Notes under the pieces: model-generated | Database searches by the model: none | Told to the model about the DNA's origin: nothing | What the model saw: the letters and a program-made list of their open reading frames with translations, nothing else | In this document: positions 1 to 11,488 of the stretch, piece by piece | How the letters are laid out: each line of letters begins with the position of its first letter | How positions within the stretch are numbered: position 1 is the stretch's first letter | NCBI GenBank assembly: GCA_009599575.1 | Contig: VWND01000066.1 | Span: forward strand, 1 to 64,000 | Direction of reading: 5' to 3' | DNA length: 64,000 nucleotides | Source: Blumeriella jaapii | Lineage: Eukaryota > Ascomycota > Leotiomycetes > Helotiales > Drepanopezizaceae | Program-made: the position numbers and the translations under genes

Positions 1-3000
1 GGCTTTATTAATCATATTCGCTCATTTGTTTCACCGTTAATATAATACGCTACGTTTTTTTTGTTTCGACTCATTTAAAAACGATTTTGGTATTGTATAT
101 TTAATAATATTCTTATTTACTCGTCCCGACTTTTTAAAACACGGCATATACGTTCGCAAAATACTTTAAAAGCTCGCTGACGGCTAAATAACGGACCGCT
201 ATTCGAAAATCTGATAATTCAACGTTATACGAATCCGTTTACTTAGGTTTTATTATTTTCGACCTAAACGCTTAAAATAGATCCAGAGAAAGTCTTGTAG
301 TCGCTTATTAAAAGTCTTTTATTATTATAAAAGTGTGTACAAAGCTTTTTTTGTTTTTGTACCTTTTACCGACGGTTTTTATTCGAAAACTACGATATAA
401 TGCAAAACTTTGATTTATTTAACCAAAGCTAACGTTTTTTTACAATTTCATTTTTTAAAATGTCAAAAGAATTTCGACCTTTTTATACTAGCTTTTACTA
501 TTGTATTAATTTTATAATATTATAAGCAAAACCTTTTTTATATATTAAAAACTAACGCCGCTTTCGACGGGCGTAGTAGCTTTTGTGCTTTCGCAATTTT
601 ATAGCAACGACTAACTTCCAATCGCTTATTTCAGCAAAACTCCATAGTTTTTTCGCAAAGCTAAATTACGTCGTATACGATAAAAAAATATTCGCAATCG
701 TAAGATTTCTAGGCAATTTTCGTGCTAAATTGATTAATTTAATTTATTAAATTAAAATAATTATTAATTTATAAAGCTTTGAAATACTTTATAATCTTTA
801 AAGTTTTTGAACGCTCGACAAATACGCTAGGCCGAGCTTCTCGCCGATTACAAAACTTTTTTTATTTACGTACAAACCAAATAAACATAACTTTCTGGCT
901 AACGCATTAATACGTCGTAACGAGCGAATTCGACCGCCAAAACTCTTTTAAACGCATTCAGCGCCTGCAAACACCTTTTTCGAGCCGATCAGATCGATCA
1001 CCGCCTTTTTGACTGAAAAACTTCGAACCGTCCACGGCTTTCGAAACAGCTGTTTTTAATCGTTGAAATAGCTGATTTTTTTATTCGCACTCCGTGTCGT
1101 TAACCAGCTTTTCCACGCTAATCGCATAGTTAGCAATTTGATGGCTTTTCGAAAGAAAAACTGTACGAAACGCTACGAAAGGAAATAACGCTAATAATAC
1201 TTCGTATATACTTAAACGCGATCTGCTGTTATATTACGGCCGCTGCCTGATAATACCAGACGTCGATTATTTTCGTTTGGCTTTTATACGAAAAATATAC
1301 GACCAAATTTCCACCGATTATTCCAGCGTTCGCAAAACTACGCAATTGCTTTCGGATTAATATTATTAGCGAGGTATAACAGCTTTTGTAAAATAATATT
1401 ATCGCAATTGCCACGCTTATCGAAGAAATTTTTGTTTTAAAAAATAAGCGTTCCGGGCCTTTTTCAGCCTTTCCTCCTGTTTTAAAAACCATTTTTGGAA
1501 ATACGTTATAATAAATTTTTGCAATTTTAATAAAACAAATTACGGTTACGATAACGTGTTCGTAATAATAAATCGCTTTTTTAAGCAAATTATTTCGATT
1601 TTTTTGCTATAAAAATATCGACGCTCGAAGCTTCGCCAAATTGTATATATTCCACGTATATAAGTATTTTTGGCCTTTTAAAAAATATTATTAGCGATCG
1701 TGGCCTTTAGTATTAATTTACTTTCTGGTCTGAATTAAAACAAAATACTCGATACGCAATTAAAACTTTCGATAGTCGCTTATTTTGAAACCGACGGTCA
1801 AATCGAAATTTACAACTAATACCTGCAAAAAACGCTTTCGACCCTTCGTAAATTTTTATCAAAACGATTAAAGCGAATTTCTTTTAATAATAGATTTCGC
1901 CCAAATAGTCCCTTTTTTACGAAAGTTTTTAAATAGCCTTTCACTTTTTAAAATTATACACGGTTATATTCCTTATATTAATTAAAACTGGAAGCTCGAT
2001 ACTTTCCCCTCTCCCAACCTTTCATATAAGTTAAACGCAAACGAAACTCGTGCGTACGCTCGCCGCCATTACGACGTTTGGAATCTCGCCAAATCGCATT
2101 TTTAACAAAATATACGATAAAATAAAAAAGAATGCGAATAAATTTCGCCGCGCGATCGATTTTAATATTAGCGACTACGTATGGCTCGATATGCGTCTAT
2201 TTCCGACCTTCCGGCCCTTCCGCAAATTCGACAACTCTACAAACGGCCCCTTTCAAAGTTGTAACCAAAATTTTCGACAACGCTTTTAAGCTAGACCTTC
2301 CTAATATTATAAACGTACATCCAGTTTTTTTACGCTAATCGATTGCGTAAAACAGCTAAAACGACGCGCTTCCAAGTTAAATTAACCCAGCCTCTGAATC
2401 TATTAATATAACTAATAAGCTTAAATACGAAATCGAAAAATTGATCGCCTATCGAATACAACGGAAAACCCTTTAATACAAAGCTTTTTAAATAAATTTA
2501 AATGAAAATCTCACGTGGTATTCCGCGTTTGATTTTATATACGCTTTTTTAAAAGTGCGCGACTTTTATTTGGCGTATAAAAAGCTTCCCGGTCCTTCTG
2601 CAAAACTTGTAAACTGGCTGAAAGCATATTCCGAAGGTTTGGATTCGTACGATCATTTGGATAATAAACGTACTAATGAATAAAAGCTCGAAAGCGCGCT
2701 TTTTTCGGACGGAAAAGTAATATGATAATTTATTTTATTGCCATTTCTCGTATTATCCTAGCAACTACGTATAGCTGCAAGCTTCTCAGCAACTACGTAT
2801 AGCTGCAAGCTCCCTGATCTCCTAGTGGATCTTTCCATTAATTATAAAAATTATCATATATATAAGGCTTTTTTCCCTTAGCAACCTCTGCCTTCTGCAG
2901 TTGTTGATTCTAAGTAAATATCTTTGTTACAGAACCAAAGGCTCGTTTCATACCATATAAACACGGCGACCAGTTGACTGATCTCCCAGCCCTTCGACTG

Positions 3001-3012
3001 ATTAGATCGTCA
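1..3012 (+). mobile_element. 3' part of a RIP-degraded Ty3/Gypsy retrotransposon, running in from the left
   Basis: The block is very AT-rich and full of stops. At about 2060-2720 on the + strand, pieces in two frames still spell the end of a Gypsy polyprotein. These are an integrase C-terminal segment (DYVWLDMR, then PFKVV.KI.DNAFKLDLP and VHPVF) and a chromodomain-like stretch (YEIEKLIAYR, then NLTWYSA.DF). A purine-rich tract (GGACGGAAAAG, about 2707) sits just before the LTR at 2723-3012, as a polypurine tract should. The 5' LTR, gag and most of pol lie outside the window. Between 1 and 2050 I could not recover any conserved pol motif; a 119-codon minus-strand reading frame at 1229-1588 resembles no family I know. 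The element is inserted into the LINE remnant that follows. Confidence 0.75.
2723..3012 (+). repeat. 3' LTR of the left Gypsy element (RIP-mutated)
   Basis: It starts TGATAA and ends TCGTCA, a RIP-altered version of the TGACGA/TCGTCA termini seen in the copy at 41919-42182. Apart from C-to-T and G-to-A differences the two copies align along their whole length. This one also carries a ~26-bp internal tandem duplication around GCAACTACGTATAGCTGCAAG (2760-2812). A TATA-like box (ATATATATAAGGC) lies near 2860. The adjoining polypurine tract and integrase end identify it as the 3' LTR. Confidence 0.8.
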
Positions 3013-4652
3013 CAGCGAGTTGGCGCTGTTTTAAGGGCCGGTATAAAAGGCTTTATCGCCTAGCTTTAAGCTTGCGCATTAGCGACGGCAATAGCCGCTG
3101 CGTACGCTCGTTGTTCGTATCTGCGAATCGCGTCGATTTTTTTTTTTTGTTTTTTTTTTAAACTTTTCCGTTTAGTCGTTTAAGCGCCGCTAGGCAGTTT
3201 ATATACTTTGCGACGAAAAAGTTTATGGCAATTAGCGCATTTGATTTTGTGAATGCAATTAAGGCCAATCGGCCCGTTGTAATAATCGTTTCGTTGCTCG
3301 CAATTTTAACAGCGATAATAGCGGATGCATTTAAAAAAAATTGCAATAGCTTTGGCAGCCGAAATTATAAATCGCAATAAAAGATTTTTTTTTTAATAGC
3401 TTTTAAAAGCGTCGCTAACGTTGAAAAGCCGAAAGGCCCGAACCGGCTTAATAAACGAAACGATCCACGTGATTTTTTGCCGTTAGCTGAATTAGCTTCG
3501 TATCGGAACGGTCGGCAGTTAATAAAGCGCTTTTTCGTTTAAGCAATAACTTTTTTCGACGATTAGCTTAAAAATGCTTAAAATCTCGCCGTTTATATAC
3601 GAGCGGAATATTATAAAAATATTTAAAACAGCGTAATTGTATTATATTTCCGATAAACGCATATGCTCGCAGCTAAGCATTCGTATTACGATCTTTTTGT
3701 TTTTTTTATAATATAAGCAGATCGCGAACCGTAAAATCTGATAAATTAATAGCCTAATCTATTTTGATTAAAATTATGAAAAAAATCTTTTTAAAAATAA
3801 AGCCGTTGATTTTGGCCACGAAAGCTTGTTTCGCTACGAAAAGTTCGATTTTCGCGGCTCTTCGCTAAAAAATGGCTAAGATACGTTTGTTTTTTCCGGA
3901 TTAAATTAAAAGCGGCGCTCGCAGTTTAATTAAATATAAATTCAATCGAAGCGCCGCCGTTCGTAATAAATTTTTTTTTGTTTTTGATAATATCGAAGTT
4001 TTGCTTTCGAGTTTTTCAGGGTTTTAGCTATGCCCGCGTAAATAGTGGGAGCCGGAGCGAAAGGAAGGGAATCGTCGTTAGAAAAGGCTTTTTGGCTTAT
4101 AAAACGAAAAAGAACGAAATTGCTAATTTTTACGAAAACGGACGCGGACAGAAAATAAACAAATTTGTTTTTAATATCGTAGGCGAAGTTTTTTTGATTT
4201 TTTTACTAATAAAAAAAAACGAAATCGTCGATTAGCTTGCCGAAGTCGCGTACAAACGGCGTGTCGAATATAAATTATTCGTTCGATCGCATTTTTAAAC
4301 GGCCGTTAATAGCGTTCGATGCGGCGTGGCTTACGAGCGCTCGATTATTAAAACGCAAAAAAGAAAAAATCGTATAATTAATTCGCTGCTGCTGCTTTTT
4401 CGGACGCTGATTAAAATTGATAAAGGAAGATAGCTTTTGATCGCGAATAAAATTCGCGTAGATTAAAGTTTCGAAGCCACCGAAAAAACGGTTGGGAATA
4501 GCAAGCTTTATTTTGGCCTAAATCGCGCGTAAAAAGCACGGGAAAGCTTAGAATAGGATTTGAAATAAAGATTTTAATACAGAAAATATGCTTAAAAGGC
4601 GTGGTTAAGTGTTTATTTCCAAAAAGTGCTTCTGGAAAAATAGTTGTAGGTG
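3013..4652 (-). mobile_element. RIP-degraded LINE, 5' part only, truncated by the Gypsy insertion
   Basis: This segment is the inverted counterpart of 51927-52265 plus 59641 to about 60935. Read on the minus strand, 4652 down to 4560 matches 51927 onward almost base for base apart from transitions (for example CACCTACAACTATTTTTCC and ACGCGCGATTTAGGCC). The right copy continues into an endonuclease and reverse transcriptase on its + strand, so the 5' end of this copy is at 4652 and it points left. The rest of the element is replaced by the Gypsy LTR at 3012. No intact ORF remains; a stretch at 3158-3346 (minus) may be a piece of ORF1. Confidence 0.7.
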
Positions 4653-4653
4653 A

Positions 4654-4673
4654 GGTTTCCGTAGGTGAACCTG
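4654..4673 (+). other. 20-bp match to the 3' end of 18S rRNA
   Basis: GGTTTCCGTAGGTGAACCTG is identical to the near-terminal 18S rRNA sequence used as the ITS1 primer site. The match stops where 18S continues CGGAAGGATCATTA. It abuts the LINE 5' end and is antisense to the LINE. No further rRNA sequence is visible on either side. Confidence 0.5.
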
Positions 4674-6321
4674 GACCGGGGGGATGGGGGCTGTGGAAGG
4701 TACTTAAATTGCATCTGTGATACTGTCTTCGCTGTTGGCCTAGAATTTTCCCGATCATGACTAAACAGGCAGCTGCGAATCCAAATCCGTCCGTGATCAA
4801 ATCACGATGGATAATCAACACGCGGACACGAGCTGCTCGAGTGGCCGTTCGCATGCGCAAAGCAAGCTAGCAAGGAAGGAGGTACGTATGTCACCTCTCC
4901 GTCACACTATTCACAGAACGCTGTTTTGGTTGTGATGCCTCTCGTTTCCTTCCTTTTTCTTCGTCCTAGAAGAATAGTCTATTCATGTGTGTGTGTGTGG
5001 CCTGCTGGATGTCCAAGTCGAGCGCGTGCGTTCGTGCAGCGCTTAATCGCTCGCTTCCGTTGTTTACACTTATTTGCCTCCCTCTTCGCTTGAAACCGCA
5101 CGTCAACGGCCCCAATTGGGTCCACGAAGAATCCCCAAGATGGAACGAAAAACAGGCGCCGTAAAGAAAACCCCCCAACGATCCGAGCTGGCACGGTTGA
5201 ACAACAGACTTCCTTAGCGAAAGTCAAGTCTTCCTTTCCTTCTTGCACAGCTCGGTACCTCACGCGCCGATCATCGAAAAGCTTTTCGGCGGCGATCAGA
5301 CAGACGTGCGTGCGCATGTGTCGTTTACCGCTCGCTGCTCCATCGCGTCCTCTTCAGATCCGCCCCCTCCCATCCGCACCACGCACATTGCACACACCCA
5401 GACCGGGCGACGGCTCCAGATACAGATGTACATACAGCACAGTACTATGGTACTTGAGCGAAATAATGTTGATTTTACGTCCGTGCGATACGCCACCCCA
5501 AGGGGGTATCTCTTTGCAAGGGCATTGTCCAATGATGAAAAGCAGCTTTGGCGAATATCAACAGAGCAAGGATGAACGCACGGATGTCCAGCTAGCATTC
5601 TTCCACCCGAGTTCGAAGGACATGCCACTTGGGCGATTGGGATGGCGCGGCGGGGGCGACATTCCAATGCGCATGCTGCGACGTGCAACAAAACCTGGGG
5701 CGTTGAGAGGGCGCGGCCAATCGGAGATGGCGGGAGGAGAGACGTGTCAGGTATTGCCAAGCGTGGTGCCGTGGTTTGTAAGCATTTAGTAGTGAGGAGT
5801 GAGTAATGTGATGATCTGGGCATTCTAAGTCACCTTGACAATGCACATACAGTACGTACTGCATCCTGTACTGTACAGTACGACTCTTGACTGACCACTC
5901 ACGTGATGTTTGCTCGGGTCACGTGATAGCAGGATGTCGAAGCGATATCGCCTATCTTAGCCTTGGACCCCTCTTTTCGATACAGTCAGGGGTGGGGCAG
6001 CCCGACCCCTCCACTGTCATGCCACGTTCACCAACCAGAAAAAAAACCCCCCAAAGATCATCTGCAATTGAACGAGATCGTCCACCACAGAAGCTGATCA
6101 CCATCAGCCGGTCAGTTTGGTCAGGGAAGCAACGTTTGCTATTAAAGAGCCGATTGATCCCCACTTTGCAGATTTACTTTGCGTCGCGCCACCGATTCAC
6201 CCCTCATCGAACTTTATCTTCCCCTCCAAACCAACAACAACAACAACCACAACACCAAGGTCTCGGTACCATACCACAAATCGCCATCAACTCCCATCCC
6301 GCCCCTCAAGCACACTTCATC
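4674..6321. promoter_or_regulatory. Intergenic region and promoter/5' leader of the transketolase-like gene
   Basis: No gene is supported here; the short overlapping reading frames in all phases lack introns, domains and codon bias. It contains a (GT)n run near 4985, a GTACTGTACAGTAC-type palindrome at 5866-5882, and a CAA-rich leader (about 6230-6260) typical of a fungal 5' UTR just before the ATG at 6322. Confidence 0.55.
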
Positions 6322-8238
6322 ATGGCCACTGCCACCGCAGACTTCGGCATTGACGTGCTCGCCCGCTACAAGCCCATTGCCCTCGACCCGGCAAACCCCA
6401 AGCTCACCGCGGAGCAGAAGGCCGACCTCCTCGCCAACATCTCCGTCCTCCGCGACACCATCGTCTACTTCACAGCCTCGGGCGCCGCACGAGGCGTGTC
6501 CGGTCACACGGGCGGCCCCTACGACACCATCCCCGAAGTCTGCATCCTCGAGGCGTTCTTCAAGCACTCCTCCGAGAAATACGTGCCCGTCGTCTATGAC
6601 GAGTCCGGCCACAGAGTCGCAACACAATACCTGCTGAGTGCGCTGCATGGCCACATCCCCTTCGAGCATCTGCTGCACTACAGAGAGGCGAATTCCAAGC
6701 TGCCGGGTCACCCCGAGCTGGGCTTGACGCCTGGTATTGCTTTCAGCTCGGGTCGCTTGGGACACCTGTGGAGTTTCATTAATGGTGTTGCCTTGGCTCA
6801 TCCCGAGAAGACGCTGTTCATGCTAGGCTCGGATGGAGCTCAGCAAGAGGGAGACGATGCTGAGGCGGCGAGGATGGCGGTCGCACAGCGCCTGAACGTG
6901 AAGCTCCTGATCGATGACAATGACGTGACCATTGCAGGGAAGCCGTCCGAATATCTCAAGGGCTACTCACTCCTGAAGACGCTGGAGGGCCATGGGCTGA
7001 AGACCATCGTTGCTCAAGGCGAAGACATCGACGAGCTCTACGCCGCGGTTTCCACCGCAGTCACCACCCCAGGCCCAGCCGCCGTCGTGGTCAAGCGGAA
7101 CATGGCCCCCGGAATCAAAGACCTCGAAGGCAGCACGCACGCTCACGATGTCATCCCCGTCAAGAACGCAGTCCAGTACCTGCAGAGCAAAGGCTATGAC
7201 CAAGCGGTCTCCAAGCTTCAAGCCATAACCCCCAACTCTCTCGCCTACCTCTACACGGGCTCCGGCTCCGAGAAGTTCGCCAACAGGGTCGTTTTCGGCG
7301 AAGCCGTCGTCAAAGTCCTCGAGCCTCTTTCCAAGGAAGAAGCCAAGAAGCGCGTCCTGGTCGTGGACTCTGATCTCGCTGGCTCAACAGGCCTCTCGGT
7401 GATCGCCAAAAACCGCCCCGAGGTCTTCCTCCCATCTGGCATCATGGAGCGCAACAACTTCTCGGCGGCGGCGGGTTTCGGCGCTTCCAAGGACAAGGTC
7501 GGTATCTTCTCGACCTTTTCCGCGTTCTGCGAAATGATCATTTCCGAGATCACCATGGCGCGTCTCAATTTCGCAAACGTGCTGTGCCACTTCTCCCACT
7601 CGGGAGTGGACGAGATGGCGGACAACACGTGCCATTTCGGCCTCAACACATTCTTTGCGGATAATGGCCTCATCGACGGGGACACCACCCGTCTGTACTT
7701 TCCCGCGGACGCCAACCAGATGCGTGCCACCGTTTCCAAGGTTTTCTGGGACCAGGGCATCCGCCTCGTGCTCTCCACCCGCGCCAAAGTCCCGCTGATC
7801 CTCAAGGAAGGCACGCAGGAGCCCTACTACGGCGCGGGCTACGAGTTCGCACCCGGCAAGGACGAGTTCATCCGCACGGGCAAGGCCGGCTACGTGATCT
7901 GCTACGGCGAGATGGTGTACCGGGCGCTCGACGCCGTCGACCGGCTGCGCGCCGAGGGCGTGGACGTCGGCCTCGTCAACAAGTCGACGCTGAACGTCGT
8001 CGATGAGGAGGCGACGCGCGTCTACGGTGCGAGCCCCTTCGTGCTGGTCGTCGAGAGCCTGAACCAGAAGACGGGCCTGGGCAGCAAGATGGGCACGTGG
8101 CTGCTGGAGAGGCAGCTGACGCCCAAGTACAAGTACATTGGGACCACGAAGGAGGGCTGCGGTGGCCTCGGCGAGCAAATCTTCCATCAGGGACTGGACC
8201 CTCAAAGCGTGATGAAGGCGGTGCGAAGTTTGCAGTAG
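6322..8238 (+). CDS. Transketolase-like thiamine-diphosphate enzyme
   Basis: This is a single-exon gene of 638 residues. The start is the ATG at 6322, preceded by a CAA-rich leader; the reading frame is open further upstream but without coding character. Two transketolase modules are visible. The N-terminal ThDP-binding module has GHTGG (61-65), GRLGH (144-148, where transketolases have GPLGQG) and the GDG-type motif GSDG (169-172) followed by DDN (198-200). A pyrimidine module follows with the conserved Glu in IMERNN, then a C-terminal transketolase-like domain (YGEMVYRALDAV onward). Transketolases move two-carbon ketol units between sugar phosphates. At 638 residues it is somewhat shorter than the usual ~680, and the altered GRLGH and GSDG motifs suggest a divergent paralogue rather than the pentose-phosphate enzyme, so the substrate cannot be named. 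It is convergent with the FAH-family gene. Confidence 0.87.
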   Translation: MATATADFGIDVLARYKPIALDPANPKLTAEQKADLLANISVLRDTIVYFTASGAARGVSGHTGGPYDTIPEVCILEAFFKHSSEKYVPVVYDESGHRVATQYLLSALHGHIPFEHLLHYREANSKLPGHPELGLTPGIAFSSGRLGHLWSFINGVALAHPEKTLFMLGSDGAQQEGDDAEAARMAVAQRLNVKLLIDDNDVTIAGKPSEYLKGYSLLKTLEGHGLKTIVAQGEDIDELYAAVSTAVTTPGPAAVVVKRNMAPGIKDLEGSTHAHDVIPVKNAVQYLQSKGYDQAVSKLQAITPNSLAYLYTGSGSEKFANRVVFGEAVVKVLEPLSKEEAKKRVLVVDSDLAGSTGLSVIAKNRPEVFLPSGIMERNNFSAAAGFGASKDKVGIFSTFSAFCEMIISEITMARLNFANVLCHFSHSGVDEMADNTCHFGLNTFFADNGLIDGDTTRLYFPADANQMRATVSKVFWDQGIRLVLSTRAKVPLILKEGTQEPYYGAGYEFAPGKDEFIRTGKAGYVICYGEMVYRALDAVDRLRAEGVDVGLVNKSTLNVVDEEATRVYGASPFVLVVESLNQKTGLGSKMGTWLLERQLTPKYKYIGTTKEGCGGLGEQIFHQGLDPQSVMKAVRSLQ

Positions 8239-8613
8239 CGGTAGAGGTAGATGTTTTTTGGGGGGGTGGGTGGGGTGAGGGATTGGGATAGCGGGTTTGA
8301 ATATGATGAATTATGAATAAATGAATAGATAGATGAATAACAGAATGTGCCAAATACACTTCCATCAAAAGTGACAGAAACCAAGCTTTTGGCACCAAAA
8401 GAACACAGAGCTGGTCGGTCGGTCTTTCGACGGAGCGGAAAGGAACTCAAACTAGATGCTCTCGAGAGGTTATGATTTCTTGTCATTCTTTGGGAGGGGT
8501 GGGGGAGCGTTATTTCGCGGTAACCGAAGGCGAACGAAGAAAATAAGCGAAGGGTTGAAGTAAGTAAGTAAAGCCTGAGAAGTAAGTGAATCACAGCTGC
8601 CCAAAGTCGGCTC
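8239..8613. other. Convergent 3' flank between two genes
   Basis: This is the non-coding space between the stops of the transketolase-like gene (+) and the FAH-family gene (-). It has G-runs just after 8255 and an A-rich stretch near 8305-8340 that would suit 3'-end formation. No gene is visible. Confidence 0.5.
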
Positions 8614-9696
8614 TCACTTCTCAGCCTCGAACTTGGTCACCAACGTCCCAATGTGCGGCAGGATCTCGACCGCGAACTGGTCGCCGTCGCGCAGGTACTC
8701 TTGCGGCTCGCAGCCGAAGCCGACACCAGCAGGAGTCCCAGTCAGAATGAGAGTCCCGGGGTTGAGCGTCGTTCCCTGCGATAGGAACGACACGATCTTC
8801 GGCACGGAGAAGATCAAATCGCTGCGACACGTCGGCTTCTTCTCCTCACGATGGGCAAGAAAAACCGCGACCAAAAAAGAAAAAGAAAAAAGATCAACTT
8901 ACTCGAGGCCACAGTCCTGCAACACCCGCCCGTTCTTGCGCCCTTTCAAGTGCAGCTTGCCCACATCGGGCACCAGCTCCTTCGACACGATCGCGGGTCC
9001 GAGGGGACACGCGCCGTCGAAGCTCTTGCTGAAGGTCCACTGGCTCTGCGCGAACTGGCTCGCGCGGCTGCTCACGTCGTTCGCGGCCGTGTAGCCCAGC
9101 ACGTAGGCGAGCGCATCGGCCTCGGAGACGTTCTTGGCCTTCCGGCCTATCACGACCACAAGCTCCGCTTCGTAGTCGCACGTGTCATCCCGCAGCGTGT
9201 GCTTGGGGATGACGGTCGGCGCCGGGTAGGGATCCGCGAGCGCGGTCGAGGGCTTGGTGAACAGGACTGGGACGCTGGGCAGGTCCATCTTGGCTTCGCG
9301 TGCGTGTTGGACGTACTGCTGGCCTGGTGAGTCTCGAAGCGTAAGGGAGGAGAAGAAGAAGAGAAGATCTGTCGATTAAGACTCACATTTAGCCCGATGC
9401 AGCGGATGGTGCCCACTTCGGATTCGGCGAGCGGCGAAAGGATTTTGGCGATGAGCTCCTTTTTCCCCGTTGAAGAGCCAGGACTGAGTACTGAAGAGCC
9501 GCTGAACACGCCGACCTCGACGTCTTTGCCTTCGAGAGTTGCGACTCCAACATCAATGTTCTCGTCGGTTGGCTCTCCGATCAAAATATCTGTACCGGAC
9601 TTTGGCACGAAGCGGACCAGCCCTGGGGAGTCGATGTAAGCTTGATTCCCGTTGGCAATAATGGAAATCCTTACGGCGAAATGATGGGACAGACAT
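8614..9696 (-). CDS. Fumarylacetoacetate hydrolase (FAH) family protein, four exons
   Basis: The proposed structure is complement(join(8614..8821,8903..9315,9387..9622,9675..9696)), 292 residues. The introns are 81, 71 and 52 nt with GTAAGT, GTGAGT and GTAAGG donors and AG acceptors, and all phases agree. The first exon is only 22 nt (MSVPSFR plus one base). It is chosen because the next intron has a GCTTAC branch site and the joined frame gives RRLVRFVPKSG, the usual start of fungal members; without it no in-frame ATG exists. The fold signature includes IGLNY.QH, FTKPSTAL, YEAELVVVIG (metal-binding Glu residues), GYTAANDVSSR, SVPKIVSFLSQGTTL and GTPAGVG. The family hydrolyses C-C bonds or decarboxylates 2-oxo acids in aromatic and related catabolism; the substrate here is unknown. 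It is divergent from the DUF3500 gene across 327 bp, which may serve as a shared promoter. Confidence 0.88.
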
Positions 9697-10023
9697 TTAG
9701 GTTGATGGGGTTGAGATGGGTGTCAAGTAGGCTTGTAACGGTGTATGAAAGGCGTGTGAGGTGCAGTAGCCAGTTGAAGCTTTTTAATCAAGCAACATTG
9801 AAGGCTTTTCGGGAGAAAGAATACCCGGCTTGGCAGCGTGACTGCTTCATCCATCCCGTTCGCACCAGCCGTGAATCTGACGTCCACCCTTCCATCTCTT
9901 CACCTCTCCACATTTCGACCACTCCGCGATCCCACCTCGAACCATGTATATTAGAAATGGTATACATCTGCACTCTGTTTTCGTACTTTTCCTCCTGTTC
10001 CAAAGTGCCAGCTCACGAGTGAC
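9697..10023. promoter_or_regulatory. Bidirectional promoter region between the FAH-family and DUF3500 genes
   Basis: The two ATGs (9696 on the minus strand, 10024 on the plus strand) face away from each other across 327 bp. A pyrimidine-rich stretch (about 9885-9945) precedes the DUF3500 start. No clear TATA box or regulator site could be recognised. Confidence 0.5.
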
Positions 10024-11488
10024 ATGACCGCAACGATGGCAGCTCCTCAGACCTCAGGATACCTCCAATCCAACGACCCTGCGAAGCCACGGTCCGATGC
10101 CGCCGTGCCCTTTCGTGATCTCATACCGTCTCCAGACCATCCCAGAATCGCGGGGATAGGAAACCATGATGCTCTCAGCTGGTGCGAGTCCCGAAGGCAG
10201 ATCGAGGCGCCGGCTTGGCTCATCAATCGCTTGGAGAAGAGGAACCTAGAGCAGCCGTACAAAGGATTCACGAGTGATGGGGTCGTAAAGGAGGGCCTGT
10301 ATACTTATGCTGAGGATGAAGGGGCGCCTAATCAAGAGACCATCAAGCAGGTCGAGGCGTTACTGCAGATTTTGAACGAAGCCGAGAGAAAAGCGGTGCA
10401 TTGTGGGGAGGTCACTGACGATGAGTTCAGAGTATGGTCCAATCCGGAACTATACATGAATCCAGGTACGCTAAGCGAAGCCACCTTTTCGCAAGGAAGA
10501 TGTTGACTGAAAGCGTTTGTAGGTGGCTTGCGGCTCGACGAATGCTCTACCTACGTTCAGACCGCGATCCACGCTGTCCTCAAAGCCTCTACCTCTCCTC
10601 AGGGTTATGACAAGATCCTCGGCTGCTGTCTCACAAACGGCTTTCTCGGTCAGCTCGTCAATGGCAAGAAAGTGCTGAACGAGCACTCCTACAACTTCCG
10701 CCTCTTCGGAACGCCATCGCTTTCTGCGCCCTGGGGCTACACGTTTTTCGGCCATCACCTCTGTCTCAACGTGGTGTTCCTGGGCAAGAGGATGGTGATC
10801 GGACCGACGTTCATGGGCGCGGAACCAGACAGGATCGACGAGGGGCCGCACGCGGGGTTGAGGCTGTTCCGAGCTGAAGAACTAGATAGTCTGAGGTTGA
10901 TGCAGGGCCTGCCCACGCGGCTGCAGGAAAAAGCTTTGCTGAGCAAAGGCATGGATGGCAAGAGTCTGGCTGTTGATCGGTGGAACCCGTTCGACGAGAG
11001 GCATCTTGGTGGTGCTCGACAGGACAATCGGGTCGTGCCATATGGTCAGTGAAGCTCTTCCGTGGCAGGTGATGGGATCTTAACTCGTTCTGTAGAGGGA
11101 TGCCCGGTGTCCGAATTTCCTGCCGATCAGCAAGACTTGATCTTCAAGCTCTTCCTCGCGTTCAATGAGTACTACCCCGCGCCCGTCCTGCAGCAACGGC
11201 TGGCGTTGTTCCAGAAGCATTTGGATGAGACTTATTTCGCGTGGATCGGGGAATGTGGCGATGAGGACCCTTACTACTATCGTATCCACAGTCCAGTTGC
11301 ATTTATGGAACTGGACTTCCACTGTGGGAGTGAGTGTTCCGAGTTGACGGATTTCTCTTGTGGGAGTCGCTTTGCTAATTGCGATAAAAGTTTTCTTGAC
11401 GAATACCACGCCGGCACGATGTCATATCCACACTATAAATCGCTTGCCGAACAGAGGCGATTACGGGTGTGCTTTGTTGGGGGCTTGA
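10024..11488 (+). CDS. DUF3500 family protein, four exons
   Basis: The structure is join(10024..10465,10523..11044,11096..11329,11391..11488), 431 residues. The introns are 57, 51, 61 nt; donors are GTACGC, GTCAGT and GTGAGT and all phases agree. Family features are LYMNPGGLRLDE, LFGTPS..APWGY.FFGHHLCLNVVFLG, GPTFMGAEP and the C-terminal HIHTINRLPNRGDYG, which appears only when the last intron is removed. DUF3500 proteins occur widely in fungi and bacteria, and I know of no established biochemical role. The conserved histidines (GHH, HIH) could bind a metal, but that is inference. No signal peptide is visible. The divergent arrangement with a C-C hydrolase-type gene suggests a small catabolic unit. 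Confidence 0.87.

Noticed and set aside
1229..1588. 119-codon minus-strand frame in the left AT-rich block
   Set aside because: It is antisense to the Gypsy element, and no family resemblance was found.
3978..4235. Plus-strand 85-codon frame similar to one at 59656-59859 (minus)
   Set aside because: The similarity only reflects the inverted LINE copies; the frame is antisense to the element.
7384..8205. 273-codon minus-strand frame
   Set aside because: Antisense shadow of the GC-rich transketolase-like gene.
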